Positions 49,553-60,882 of a stretch of DNA of 64,000 nt are shown here, in pieces (position 1 is the first letter of the stretch; every line of letters starts with the position of its first letter). Below the pieces are notes generated by a model that was given only the letters and a program-made list of their open reading frames with translations, had not been told where the DNA came from and made no database searches. The DNA is taken from assembly GCF_050948215.1 (NCBI RefSeq), contig NC_135156.1, positions 15,251,257-15,315,256 on the forward strand. Direction: 5' to 3'. Source of the stretch: Halictus rubicundus (lineage: Eukaryota; Arthropoda; Insecta; Hymenoptera; Halictidae). Made by a program: the position numbers and the translations under genes.

Positions 49553-50068
49553 TTAACACTTTGACTGTTAAGTTGTTTATTAAAGTGTTTTATTACAACA
49601 CTTCGAACTAGAAACCTCAAAAATTCCATGAAATCAAAGTGTTATTTAACCGGTTAAGCGTGGAATTTAATTTGAAAAATCCCTCACGGCGCGAAATTGA
49701 AATCAAGCAATGACGAATATACACGTCGAACGCAGGCCAAATGCGGCTATTATGAAAGCCAAAGCCCTTGTAAAGCTAAATGAGAAAGAATTACATTTCT
49801 ATTCGATAAGAAATTAACAATTCGTTAACGTTAACCGCAGCTCAATAGAGTTTCGGAGTGACGTGTATACACGTCGAACACGCTTAACTGGTTAATGAAA
49901 TAAAAATTGAAGATAATTAAATGTATGATATTGAGTAGTACTCCAACTTTCTTACATTTTACAGATCCTAATCAAGTTTGGAACAATAAATATATTAACG
50001 TAAAAATTCATTTTAAAACCTGGACAAATAATTCCGTCATATGGGTGACATGGCAGTCAACGTGTTAA
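49553..50068. mobile_element. Family E TTAA element interrupted by family F
   Basis: In reverse complement the outer parts (50068 to 49896 and 49645 to 49553) align with the uninterrupted family E copy at 34661-34906. This includes TTAACACGTTGACTGCCATG, GTTAATATATTTATTGTTCC, CATACATTTAATTATC and TGGAATTTTTGAGGTTTCTA. The two parts are joined by an insertion at a TTAA. Confidence 0.85.
49646..49895. mobile_element. Family F TTAA element, 242 bp plus TTAA duplication
   Basis: TTAA at both ends (49646-49649 and 49892-49895). The termini CCGGTTAAGCGTG and, in reverse complement, CCAGTTAAGCGTG differ at one base. A perfect 16-bp palindrome GACGTGTATACACGTC lies at 49860-49875, and a near copy GACGAATATACACGTC near the other end at 49712-49727. 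No ORF. Confidence 0.9.
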
Positions 50069-52317
50069 AATGATTTTTGTAGAAATTAGAATAGACCCGG
50101 TGAAATGTTTCCGAGCACAGTGGAGGGAATTTATCGTTTTTCTAACAGCATTCTAATTTTTCTTTCAATCCAGATACTGGACATGCTCGAATAATCCGGA
50201 GAAAATTTATAGTTTGCGTGACACACACAGTCTTTTCATTGATTTACTTTTTGAAAAAGTGATGTTATTCTAACTTAACAGTGGCGGTAAGCAATTTTAA
50301 CGTGGCAGTCGACTTTTCCAATGGATTTTGTGTTGCGCATGAGGACGAGTAGACTGCGGGTTTTATGGTGTTATGAGAAAAATGGGTACAATTTCTAACA
50401 GTTGAAAGTTTGAAAAATTGAAAATTGTCGAAGGAAAGAATTGATTTCGCTCCCCCGTTTCTTGAAATTGATGCAGAAAAATTTTGTCTTGCGTAAAGAT
50501 CCGCTGTCGAGTGATCAGTCCGAAGTTAATTGAAATGTTTGAGGACTGGTAATTGGTTGGCTAACAGAACGGACGGCTCGACAATGTAGAAAGCAACCAG
50601 TAAGGAAAGAAGTCGGCGAGTTTTCCAATCTACCGGTGTCAAGGTACAACGGATCCGATACGCCGATTTCCCAACGCGCTCGCCAGCGAAAATCTTATGT
50701 AATACAACGTGAACCGCTCGGTTGCAGCGACTTACCTTGCAGCTGTCTATAGAATGTGTATGCAGACATATCTGTATCGCGCATTAAACGGGACGGGATT
50801 GTTATTTATTAGCCGGGGAACGGAGAAAATAGCGGTCCGGTTCTCAGTCGAGAAAAAGCGATCGTGACGAGGCGGAACGGATCGCGATTAATTCTTCCAC
50901 CTACTCTTTCGTAACGTCTTTCACACATTTTACCGCTAATTGTGTTCTGATCTTTCCTTCTTTTCTACTATTTTCACACTCTCGCATTTCTTGCTGGGAA
51001 AATTAATTATCGAACTGCCGCACAGTGCGGACAAGTCGGCACATCTCACTACATTTTTATTTGACGATGCACGAAAATTTCCTTTCGCAGAACTGCATAT
51101 TAGCAGGAAATTCATATTATTATTCATTGAAAAATCATTTAACAATTCTTTTTTATGCACAAAAATAATTTTTTTTTTCAACTTATTAATTTTATTGTGA
51201 CTAATTACCATTGTGTATGCATTAGTAACCAAATTTAGATTTTTGTAAAAAAATTTGGCCATGGAGGCACTCTCTAAAGTGCGAAAAATCGAAAAATATT
51301 ATATTAACTGTAAATGAGTGTGCAATAATAATTCTGTGTAATGGTAAGTGCTTACGAAGGAATACGCATTCTTTATACATTTAATAAAGTAGATTTATTT
51401 TCTGTACAAATTTTCAACGGTGATTTTAGTTTGTTAATTGCATATAAAACTTCAAATTAACATAAAACAAAAACGGCAAAATATATCCCGAGATTCATGC
51501 ATATTCGTATACATTACTTATTATAGTTTAAGAATTTCATAGTTTTGTCTGCGACTTTTTGCGACTCTCAATTTTATAAACTATTTAAGAAATGTCCATA
51601 CCTTTCGTTTAGGATCTATCGTGGAAAATTTGTTATTTTCTGTTTAAATGTATTAGTTATATTGTTAAATTTCATTTTCTGTGAATAATTAACTGTGTGC
51701 CGGGGCGTTCTGTGAAAATTAGTTTCAGAGATTCGATCGAAATGTAACCCAACCCAGAATACTGTGCTGGTCTCTTCTAGTACGCGAAAAACTCCTCTCA
51801 AAAAAAAAAAAACAGTGTACAATCAACAGGAGAAACGTGAAATAAATTCGTTCGTGTAAATTCACAAATGGAGCAACAGTCTGCGATCAACGAAGAGATA
51901 CGTGGAGTAAATTCGCTCGTTCCATTTCGGAGCGAATAAACAAACGGTGTATGACAAAGCACGAAAGAACAGCTAAGTGAAGTTGGAAACGACGATGAAT
52001 CCTCTTCTACGCCGGTGACGGGGCCACAACAAAGGCCTGGCACGTCCGAAACGTTCGACTTCCCCGCGACTCAGGCTGTTTCACGGTTTTCCTCTCGCAG
52101 TATTCGCGGCAACGAGGTCAAGTTTTTCCTCGGGGAAGGCAACTCTCGGTCAGATTGAGCGTTTTCAGCGCCACGGTGATCGATTTTTTCGAAACTCCAA
52201 TCTCCAAATTCCCTGAAATAAATCACGCGATAAATAGACAGTGATAATCAGACTGCGGAAAATTTTTCTACTCGAATTGCAACAAACTGGAGTGAAATAG
52301 AAATTCTTCTGATTTCC
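50069..52317. other. Noncoding stretch
   Basis: AT-rich, no gene or repeat family recognised. Confidence 0.4.
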
Positions 52318-52537
52318 TTAACACTAGAGCTACCGAACAAGTCAAAATGACTGGTGGATGATTTCTTCTTTCACGATTACTGAAACTATGAAAACGTTTT
52401 CAAATTGTTTAATATATCTCTTCTTTGGAGTACAAGCTACCATAAAAGTCGTATGAAATCTGCGAAAATTCAATCTTGCTGTTATCACGAAGGGATAAGT
52501 CTAAGCCACGTTTAGGACTCGGTAGTTCTAGTGTTAA
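52318..52537. mobile_element. Family B TTAA element, complete
   Basis: TTAACACTAGAGCTACCG at the left and CGGTAGTTCTAGTGTTAA at the right, with one terminal mismatch. A subterminal stem AGTCA-AAA-TGACT lies at 52340-52352. Its right TTAA (52534-52537) is also the left TTAA of a family A element. Confidence 0.85.
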
Positions 52538-52772
52538 CCCTTTGCACTCGGCACTATATTCATTCTAAAACTACATTTTTCTTCCGTCTTGGAATATTTT
52601 CATTTTATTCATACGAAACTGATCCGATTTCCACATGTAATATTTGAATGTTTTGTAATCTATTAAATACAAATTTTGTAATGCACCAAATATTTCTCGT
52701 AATTTCTTTGAAATAATGCGACAATAATTTCTAGCGGTGCTTCAGAGTCACCACTCGAGTGCAAAGGGTTAA
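52534..52772. mobile_element. Family A TTAA element abutting family B
   Basis: TTAACCCTTTGCACTCG at the left and CGAGTGCAAAGGGTTAA at the right are perfect 17-bp inverted repeats. An imperfect hairpin lies just inside the right end at 52736-52752. No transposase; piggyBac-like by TTAA and CCC/GGG ends. Confidence 0.9.
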
Positions 52773-55700
52773 TATGCTTAATTTAATTTCTACCGTTAAA
52801 AACAGTAGAAAGAGTAAAAAAATTAGGGGGTATGTAATTTTCACCTTTTTAAAACTATTATAACGCTAGATTTACCGGAAGCGGTCTAACATTCATAATT
52901 ATCAAGATTGCAAAGCTGCATCTGTGAGGAATTATTCGACAAATTTATATCTCCGGGTGTACAATGTTTATAAAAATTGATACGGGTCGGATTGGATGGA
53001 AAATAAAATAGTCGAAGAAAGGAGATATCTGGCTCCTGCGTCTTGCAATGGAGAGATTTTTTGAAGAAAAATCCTCGGTCTGGTAAAATGAGTTTGATGA
53101 TCAGTCTATGGGGGAATTTCGTTGGTAGGATCGAGCGCGTCGATCGCAGTTCGATCTGGTTGCGCAAACGCGATTTTCGAGAGCAACGGGGTCAGTCTGT
53201 TTCGTGTAAGATGTAACCGATGTAACGACACCGTGGTACCGTTATCTGGACCAACAGTGTCAACCGATTCGTCTCTTTAACGCCGGGGAAATGTGGTACA
53301 TTAAACGGTACTATTCGAGCGTGCCGCCATACGACGCGGCTGCAGCTGGCACTGCTCTCGATCATACTTTTCGACGTACGCTTAATCGAATACACCATAA
53401 AAATTATGCAGGATCCCTTCTACTTGGTGGCGCAAATAAGTGCGAGCCGATTCTGCACGGGAAAATAAATTCAACAGAAAGAGAACATGTTCTCGTCCGA
53501 AACTTCGGAGAAAATCAACTGTACAGTGAAAACACTATTGTATGGATTTAAATAAAATCTCTCTCTCTCTCTCTCTCTCTAACCAAGCATCTCTAGAAGA
53601 CCAGCGATTATAACACGGAAGAACAAAATAAAAATCTGAACAGCCTATGGCGGATGTTCTTTCGGCAGATTGTCACATTTTCTCGTCTCCGCCGAGCAAC
53701 AAATAGGAATTGTTATTGAATATTCAGGCAACGAGGAGGGAGATTAATTAGATCGCAATGGTTCCGAGCGAGGAATAACGTGCGAAGCGGAGACTTCAAC
53801 GACGCGGCGGCGCGGCGCGTACGCGGCCATTTTGGTACCGGGCGGTGGAAAATCGAAATTTCACAGGGACCAAGAGTGCCATAGCAATCGCGTTTGTCGG
53901 AGATCACTCTCAGGCGAGTTTCGCCCGAAGTATGTCGAGGAATCCGGACGGTTTGATACATGGCTATTTATAGGAATGAAGATTCATTACGCGAGGTCCC
54001 GTTCCGCGCGTATCGCCGTCTCGTTACGCCGTTGTGCAACATCGCCGCGTAATATCTCGCGCGTTTAGGCTAACGAGAAAATTGCTTTTCGCTCGCCTCC
54101 TTTGCCGAGTATCTCCTATTCGAGTCTCCGAGTTATCCTAATTATCGCGAACTCGATCGAAAAATCATTTATGGTCGTCTGGTGTACGGCGTCGGTAGGT
54201 CTCATTTGGGAATTTTTTTTAAAGAAATCTGACGGCTGCTTTGCGTCGGGATTTTGCACATATGTTTTCCGTTGTTTGGACCATGTGGTGTGATTTTTTG
54301 GAATAGTAATAATTAAAATTGTGGGAATTATAGCTCCTCGAAGTGGGACGTCGGAAATGAAAATGTAGAGTGGCAGTTCATTGAATTAAATTTTGTTGAG
54401 AATATAGAGTTAGTCTCAAGTCATGAATTAATGTTTTAAATATTACCACGAACTAAAATACGGATTTTAAGAATTATTAATACACGGATGATCAAAATCC
54501 GAATAAATGCAGCATTATTATTTTTATGGGATAGTACGAGAGCCTATCATACATATAGTACGAGAAAATGATTTCGATAATTATGTAGCAGCTTATTGAA
54601 TAATCAACGGCCATAAAATATCGATAACAAAATAGGCCCAGGATAGCCACTCTGCTTTTATGGCAGAGCAGAAGTGCAAACGAGCAAAATACAGTAATCA
54701 TTCGAATGCGTACGTTTACGATGATAGGAAAATGCAGAGACAGTGGAAGTACAAAAAATTGGATTTCAATTAATGACAAAGTGGTGCCGTATTAATTGCT
54801 AACTAAAACTCATGCCTCTCAGTTTTCTGAGGAATTTTATTACCTGTAAACGGATCGCCTTCATCGTTCTACTAATTAGTAAGATGCTTATGGCATTTAT
54901 AGATTGAACCTGTGTTTTCTCCGGTTTTATTGCTATTATTACGCTGTCGATATTTCTGCAATTGCAGCTTATAAAAACCCGAGGAAAAGAACGCGGTAGA
55001 AAGTATAATTAAAATCCTGTCTTCTCTATACACCTAATTATTTCATCGGAATTAAATGTCTCAATATGAGAAATAAAAATCCGCTTTATGTTACTGCAAA
55101 CACATACTAGCTTCACTATAATTCGATATAGGTACGAACTATTTTATTTAACATCTTCGTCAAATTTTTCCGATTAAAACGAGTCCAAACACGATACAAT
55201 TTGAATTGTCACTGCTTGTTTAATACACGATCCCTTAGAACCTCGGTTATCCGAACCTTCAATCTAAAATTGTCCATATACAACACGACTCATTAATTGA
55301 CCCTATAAATCGGTAAAAATATAATCTAGACATTTAATATTCTCACTTCTTAGCTTTACTAGTTCGTATAATCGAGGCTCCAAACAATCGTGTATTAAAC
55401 AAGAAAATGTGACGCAAATTGTATTCTGCTTGGACTCATTTCAATCAGAAAAATGTCAGGAATGTGTTGAGAAAAGTTGCCTAAAAAAACAATTGAAAAA
55501 TCTTGTATCACGTTACTGACCGATTACTGTATTTTCTTTTTCCCAGATATCATAAGAAATCTCTTTTACATAGCCGCACATTCTTCACAAAATTTTTTTA
55601 ATTTTATTTCACCTCAGTTCGACAATCAGTCAGTCGCAAGAAAAATTTCAATGAAAATCTAAATTTATTTGGGATATTAGAGGATATTTAGAGATTCCGG

Positions 55701-56174
55701 ATGGCGTCAGCGATGACGCGAAAAAAACCCCCGATAGAGCGTGGGCGTCGATTCTTATCATTCGGCACTGCTCGGGCTCCGTCGCGGTTACGTAACAGTC
55801 CCGCGTCTCGTACACGTGCTCGCCACCACGTGGCCGTCGGTCACGTTATGCCGGCCGATATCTCTCAAAATGGAACCTATTCTTACGTAGTCGCATAACC
55901 TCGTAACGACAAAACCTGCCGGCCAGGAGGCCACGATGACCGACACGTGAACCACTTTTTGCACCGCTCTGTTTAGGGCGACGAGCATTTTTTTAACTGC
56001 CGTTTTTCAAAATAACTCTCGACACCCCGTCGACCCCTTTTCTCGTCATAATCCCCAACGATCTCTTGCAGAACCGGCGAAACGTTTCAGAAATTCTTCA
56101 TTTTCTTCGCCACTTTTTGACCATCCTGCTACTTCTATATTCGTTTGTTGCTAACTCGCTAAATTCTAATTCGT
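52773..56174. other. Noncoding stretch
   Basis: Contains a (CT)n run at 53559-53580 and a GC-rich patch at 53780-54070. No gene recognised. Confidence 0.4.
53559..53580. repeat. (CT)11 microsatellite
   Basis: Uninterrupted CT dinucleotides. Confidence 0.95.
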
Positions 56175-56384
56175 TTAATCGATTTTTTTCAGGAAATTTG
56201 AGATTCCAGACGAGTTCTAATATTTTTAATTCCCGACTATCGAGCTTGTAAAGATTACATGTTTAAAAAAAAATCAATATAATCTATTTAAAGAATGGCT
56301 ACAATTTTTAATAGACACATTCTCGATATTTTGATAAAGTAACGCAAAATAGAACCTTTTAGTGCTCCGTAAACCTACCGTTAA
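56175..56384. mobile_element. Family C TTAA element, decayed copy
   Basis: Matches family C through GTTCTAATATTTTTAAT, AATAGACACATTCTC and AGTGCTCCGTAAACCTACCG to TTAA at 56381-56384. The left terminus is almost unrecognisable. Confidence 0.65.
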
Positions 56385-56401
56385 CAATGAAAAGAACATT
56401 T

Positions 56402-56647
56402 TTAACACTAGGTTTACGGAGCACTAAGAGCGAGTATTTTACATTACTTTATAAAAATAAGAAGAATGCTTCTATCCAAGATTTTAGCCATTTTTTAAAT
56501 AATATGTACCCAAAGGAATAAACGTGTTGAATAATTCCACGTAGATGGATCTTCACAATCATTTTTAATAAAATAATAAAATAAAAATATTTTTATTAAA
56601 AATATTAGAACCCGTCATTTCGACGGGTCCCGTAAACCTAGTGTTAA
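56402..56647. mobile_element. Family C TTAA element, complete
   Basis: TTAACACTAGGTTTACGGAG at the left and CCCGTAAACCTAGTGTTAA at the right. The subterminal stem CCCGTC (56611-56616) pairs with GACGGG (56622-56627). It is oriented opposite to the decayed copy ending 18 bp upstream. It supplies the empty-site comparison for the interrupted copy at 35424. Confidence 0.85.
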
Positions 56648-58724
56648 TGCATCTTTCACTTAAAATCAGTTAATCGCGAGATCAATCAGCTCCACTGCTC
56701 CCTCCGCCGAAGAATGATTTCTAGGTCGCCACAAGATCATGCTAACCCGTAGAATGTGATCCAGATCCTGATACTCCGAATATTACCGGCAAATCGAGCC
56801 TGAAGCGCGTTCTAAACGGCACAACCTGAAATCCCCGAACAGTAACTGATTCCGCGGAATCGCCCTAACTTCGTTTGGCAATGAATCATAAACCCGCCGG
56901 TGGCCGTCCCATCAACACGTTAATGGCGGCTCGTTAAAAAGATTTAGAGATTCGCGGTGGAAGCGCGCTCGTAAAGACCTAGATGAAAAAAAAAAAGAAA
57001 ATCGAAAAATCGTCGAGAAGAAAAGAATGGGAAAGATCGTAAACGCGTGAACACGGGTTTTATGGTCTCGCTCGATATATTATATAATAGGCGCGATTAT
57101 GAGCGGAGCACGCGCGCGCGGTGACGAAAGTTTCTGTTGAAAGCGGCCTGGGTAAAATGGCGGTCTCGCGCGGGATACACGGGACAAAGAATGATATATC
57201 ACGGTATCGTAACTAAGACGCTAATTATATGCTCGGAGGCATTGCCATTATCTAACCATAACTACTCCCACCTAGATTCCGGACAATGTGACTGGACGGA
57301 GACCTTTAACAGAGTTATCTTGGCCAACGCAGCTGCTCGTTGCTTCTCGACGCGACGCGACGGGACGGCCGTGTTGTAACGTTGTAACTCCGCGGTGCAA
57401 CGAGCTAAATTGTCGTTAACGGTAAATTACAACAGGCGAACCATTCAGCTGTGCAAGCCGGCTCGGGATCCAGAATTAATTCGCTGTCCCCGATGCGCGA
57501 CGCTTCGCGATGCCTCGCGAATATGCTCCGGGGACACGGAGGTTCGTACGAACCCGCGAATGTGACATTTCAACGATAGGGGGGGGGAGGGGAGGGGGAT
57601 CGTTAGGCGAACACCTGGACATTCCTCCGAGTACCTGGACATTGTGCAAACCCCGCGATCAAACGTAGGAACACGCGTTTCAACCGCGCGCATTGTCAAC
57701 GTCCTTCCAGAAACCACGGTTGAAAACTAAAGTCTCCTATGAGTCGCGAAATCGAAGACATTCGAACCGCTGTAATTTCGTGAAACACAATCGGACGGGG
57801 ATGAAACTAGGCTCGTCTCAAAGTTCGAACACTATAGTTTTACATCGCGTTGTTCGTTTTCTGCTGAGATCGGTTTGTCTCGCGTAGCGGACACAAAACC
57901 GAAGACACCTTTTTCTTGGCGTCAATTAACTCTGATACAGATTGAAACGTCTTCAGGAACTTTGGAAAATTTGTTTCTCAACTGAATCTAACCTGGATTT
58001 GAAGACTAAGGCTTCCTCTTTCTAACCACACCTTAAAAATTGATCTACGATTTTTTTTTTAGTTGTTTCATCGAGCTTTGATCGAGAGCTGTACCGCTGA
58101 AGACGTAATGCGAGGTATACGTTGAAAACTAGATTCTCCGTAAAAAAAAATCGCAAGACAATGAAACAAAGCTCATTGTAAACCTTGCAGCGTTCAGTTC
58201 CATCGCTCGGTTTCTTCTGATATTATTTTGTACGATTTTATACGTTTTTTCATTTACATGGCAACCGGCTGGAAGAACACTGAATCATATTGCCTTGATA
58301 GAAATATCTTCCACGTATTTATTGGCGATAAGAAAATTATGCGAATATTATTAAATGTTTAATTGAGTGATTAAAAAGAAACCTTGTACGCTACGCTTAC
58401 TCTGAAAAAAACCCACATGAAAATGAAAAAGTATGCAATGACGCATATGATCCTCGGAAGCTACGGACGCCGCCATTTTGTTACAGGGTTGTAAAAAAAA
58501 GTTATACTTTTTAGAATATTTTGAGCACAGGCTGCTTTACCGAAAACTGTAAAAGAATACGTGTTTCAACGATCGGTACAGAACTAAAGGCAAAACAAAT
58601 TCTTTGCAAACAATTGATTACTTTACTTTGATTAGGCAGCCCTAATAATATTCTGTGGCTAACGTCTGGCAGTTCGACAGTCGTCAGCCAGGTTGTATCG
58701 CTGTGGCCCGGCTATTGTTACGGT
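56648..58724. other. Noncoding stretch
   Basis: Short CG-alternating and G-rich runs near 57110 and 57580. A worn relative of the 193-bp repeat may lie near 57757-57850. No gene recognised. Confidence 0.4.
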
Positions 58725-58952
58725 TTAACACTAGAACTACCGATCCAGTCAAAATGATTGGTTCCTAATTGTTTCTTTCACAATTACAATAATTATAAAA
58801 ATGTTTTCATCCGAAATTTTTGAATGTACTTCTTTATTGGAGCACACGTTGGAATAAAAATGGTATGAGGTTTTGCATAGAGAAGTAGTCTTGTCATTAT
58901 TACAAAGCAATATAGATCAGTCGTATTTATCAATCGGTGGTTCTAGTGTTAA
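58725..58952. mobile_element. Family B TTAA element, complete
   Basis: TTAACACTAGAACTACCG at the left and CGGTGGTTCTAGTGTTAA at the right. The subterminal CCAGTCAAAATGATTGG is the palindrome with one mismatch. Same orientation as the copy at 52318. The right TTAA is shared with the family A element that follows. Confidence 0.85.
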
Positions 58953-59146
58953 CCCTTTGCACTCGAAGCTATATATATATTTTTCGTGTTATACATATGA
59001 AAATCGCGCAATTTATTCGTGCAGTACTAAAATGTTTAGTAATTTATTAAATACACACAAATTTAATAATGCAAAAAATAGTTTGAATAATGATACACAA
59101 AGTTTTAGTGGCGCCTTACAGTCGCCGTTCGAGTGCTAAGGGTTAA
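58949..59146. mobile_element. Family A TTAA element abutting family B
   Basis: TTAACCCTTTGCACTCG at the left and CGAGTGCTAAGGGTTAA at the right (one mismatch). The 17-nt subterminal hairpin is at 59110-59126. Same orientation as the copy at 52534. Confidence 0.9.
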
Positions 59147-59152
59147 GAATGG

Positions 59153-59323
59153 TTAACCTCTTCCCGTGCCATTTATACAGTCCTTTGTAAATCATGCCAC
59201 GACTCTGACTCGTGATGTTTACATTTGGCAGATTTTCAGTCCACGGGTCGTACACGTGATGTTTACGTTTGTGCCAAAATCTTCATCGCGAGTCAGACTC
59301 GTTAAAGTACGGGATGGGGTTAA
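59153..59323. mobile_element. Family G TTAA element, 171 bp
   Basis: TTAACCTCTTCCCGTGC at the left and, in reverse complement of the right end, TTAACCCCATCCCGTAC: 14 of 17 bases match. Inner arms also pair: ACTCTGACTCGTGATG versus CATCGCGAGTCAGACT. Six bases separate it from the preceding family A element. Confidence 0.75.
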
Positions 59324-59987
59324 CAGAAACGGTTTCTTCCGCGGAAGTGCGAACGGTGTCGCCATTTACGGGACACGTTTCCCATGGCAGACGAAACGGA
59401 GGGAAGAGGGTCAAACGAATGCAGTAGCCGTCGCGCGATTTTCCACGGCGTTCGATTAGCGCCGCGGAGAAACAGCGAGAGCGTATTATGTCACAACTGC
59501 TGGCTGCAGTGGCAAGGTAGAGCCAGGCCGTGAACCTAAGTGCACGCGCGGCAGCCGCCGCCGGCACGTTGCATGGTCGCACGTGACTGGTTAGGCGAGC
59601 TCGTTTCTTCGTCTATTTTCTCTCAAACTGTACAATCATTCCCTCTGAAACAAGCGAACGGACGGACAGAGAACAAAAGACGGATGCTTGAATGATACAT
59701 TTGCAAAATCTGTATCCGCTGCGAATATTTTTGCACTTTGCCCGTTCGGAAATTTATTAATGAACTATTCAATCGCCGTGCCACATCGTTCGTTATTTTA
59801 TTGTTTTAAAAATTAAAAGATTAGATCCTGAATGTCACTTGTCGGAGACGTCATTGGGTTTCGTACGTTGAACTTAATTATTTTCACTTAACTATTAACA
59901 CTTGCCGTGCTAAACTAACGTACATTTGAAGAAACTTTTTCCTTTGGAGAAATGTTCTCCGCGGCTCTGTGAAGGAATTACAGCGAA
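59324..59987. other. Noncoding stretch
   Basis: GC-rich to about 59600, then AT-rich. No gene recognised. Confidence 0.4.
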
Positions 59988-60129
59988 TTCTCGATATATG
60001 TCAACAGCACGGGTCTTGCCAGCGTCGTGTATCGTCCAGGAGATATACCCGAGTTATGTTTACACTCCTCGGCGTCCTCGATAGTTCCGCGACGTTTATC
60101 ATCCAGGCCTTGGCGACGTATATCGAGAA
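59988..60129. mobile_element. Possible short inverted-repeat element, 142 bp
   Basis: TTCTCGATATATGTC at 59988 and GACGTATATCGAGAA ending at 60129 are inverted repeats with one mismatch in 15 bp. No target duplication is certain, so the class is open. Confidence 0.45.
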
Positions 60130-60882
60130 CTCGTTGTATTAACGAAAAACACGGACCGAATATTTTCGCAAATGAAAAAGTTGCTTTAAATGGAATCACC
60201 CATTTCCGGGAATAGCAACATTTTTCGGACACCTTGTATATCATAGTAACCTCTAACCGTTGTAAATTAATTTTGAAATAATACAAATCTTATTTTCCAT
60301 AAGCGCGTGTTTGTAACTTCATAGGAAACGTTTCAATCCGAAGCCTGCCAATTAAATTGTAAATAAAAGAAATCTAACCTGTTTTAATTCAGACGATGCT
60401 ATTAATCAACAAGTACATAGAATCTGCATAAGCATTTATTCCAGTGCATAAATTCGTCTAGTTTCATTCCTATTGTTTGATTTTTGACGTTTGGAGGATC
60501 GTACATGTAACAATTGTTAGAGGTAAATTCTGTTTAGAGTGGAAAATATGGTGGGTAAGCGAGCGTACGATTCGATTGGCACGTACACAAACGAGAGAAA
60601 CGGTTGCCGAAAGGTGAACCCGAGGAGCAAGTAAACCGTCTTTATAAAAACCGAGAATGTTGTCAGTTGGGAGCATTTGGACAACAGATCGCGAGAAACG
60701 AGCATCGTTTCGGTGAAATTCTCCTGGACTCGAGCATACGGGATAACATTGGGTCGATGCTACAATAGACATTCTAATCGCGAATCTTGCACTGTCTGAA
60801 ATTACGTAATCGTGTAGTGCAAGGGAAAACAGGAGCACAGAAAATTTATCAAGATCGACACTGTTGCTGAAACATCGGCAGA
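60130..60882. other. Upstream region of the Cys/Ser/Lys-rich gene
   Basis: Holds an orphan transposon-like end at about 60216-60233 (reverse complement TACAAGGTGTCCGAAAAA) and presumably the promoter and 5' untranslated region. No TATA box is visible near the start codon. Confidence 0.4.

Noticed and set aside
48817..49611. The longest open frame in the window, 264 codons on the + strand
   Set aside because: No domain or family resemblance. The GC-rich middle is open in other frames as well, and the last 20 or so codons run into a family E transposon end beginning at 49553.
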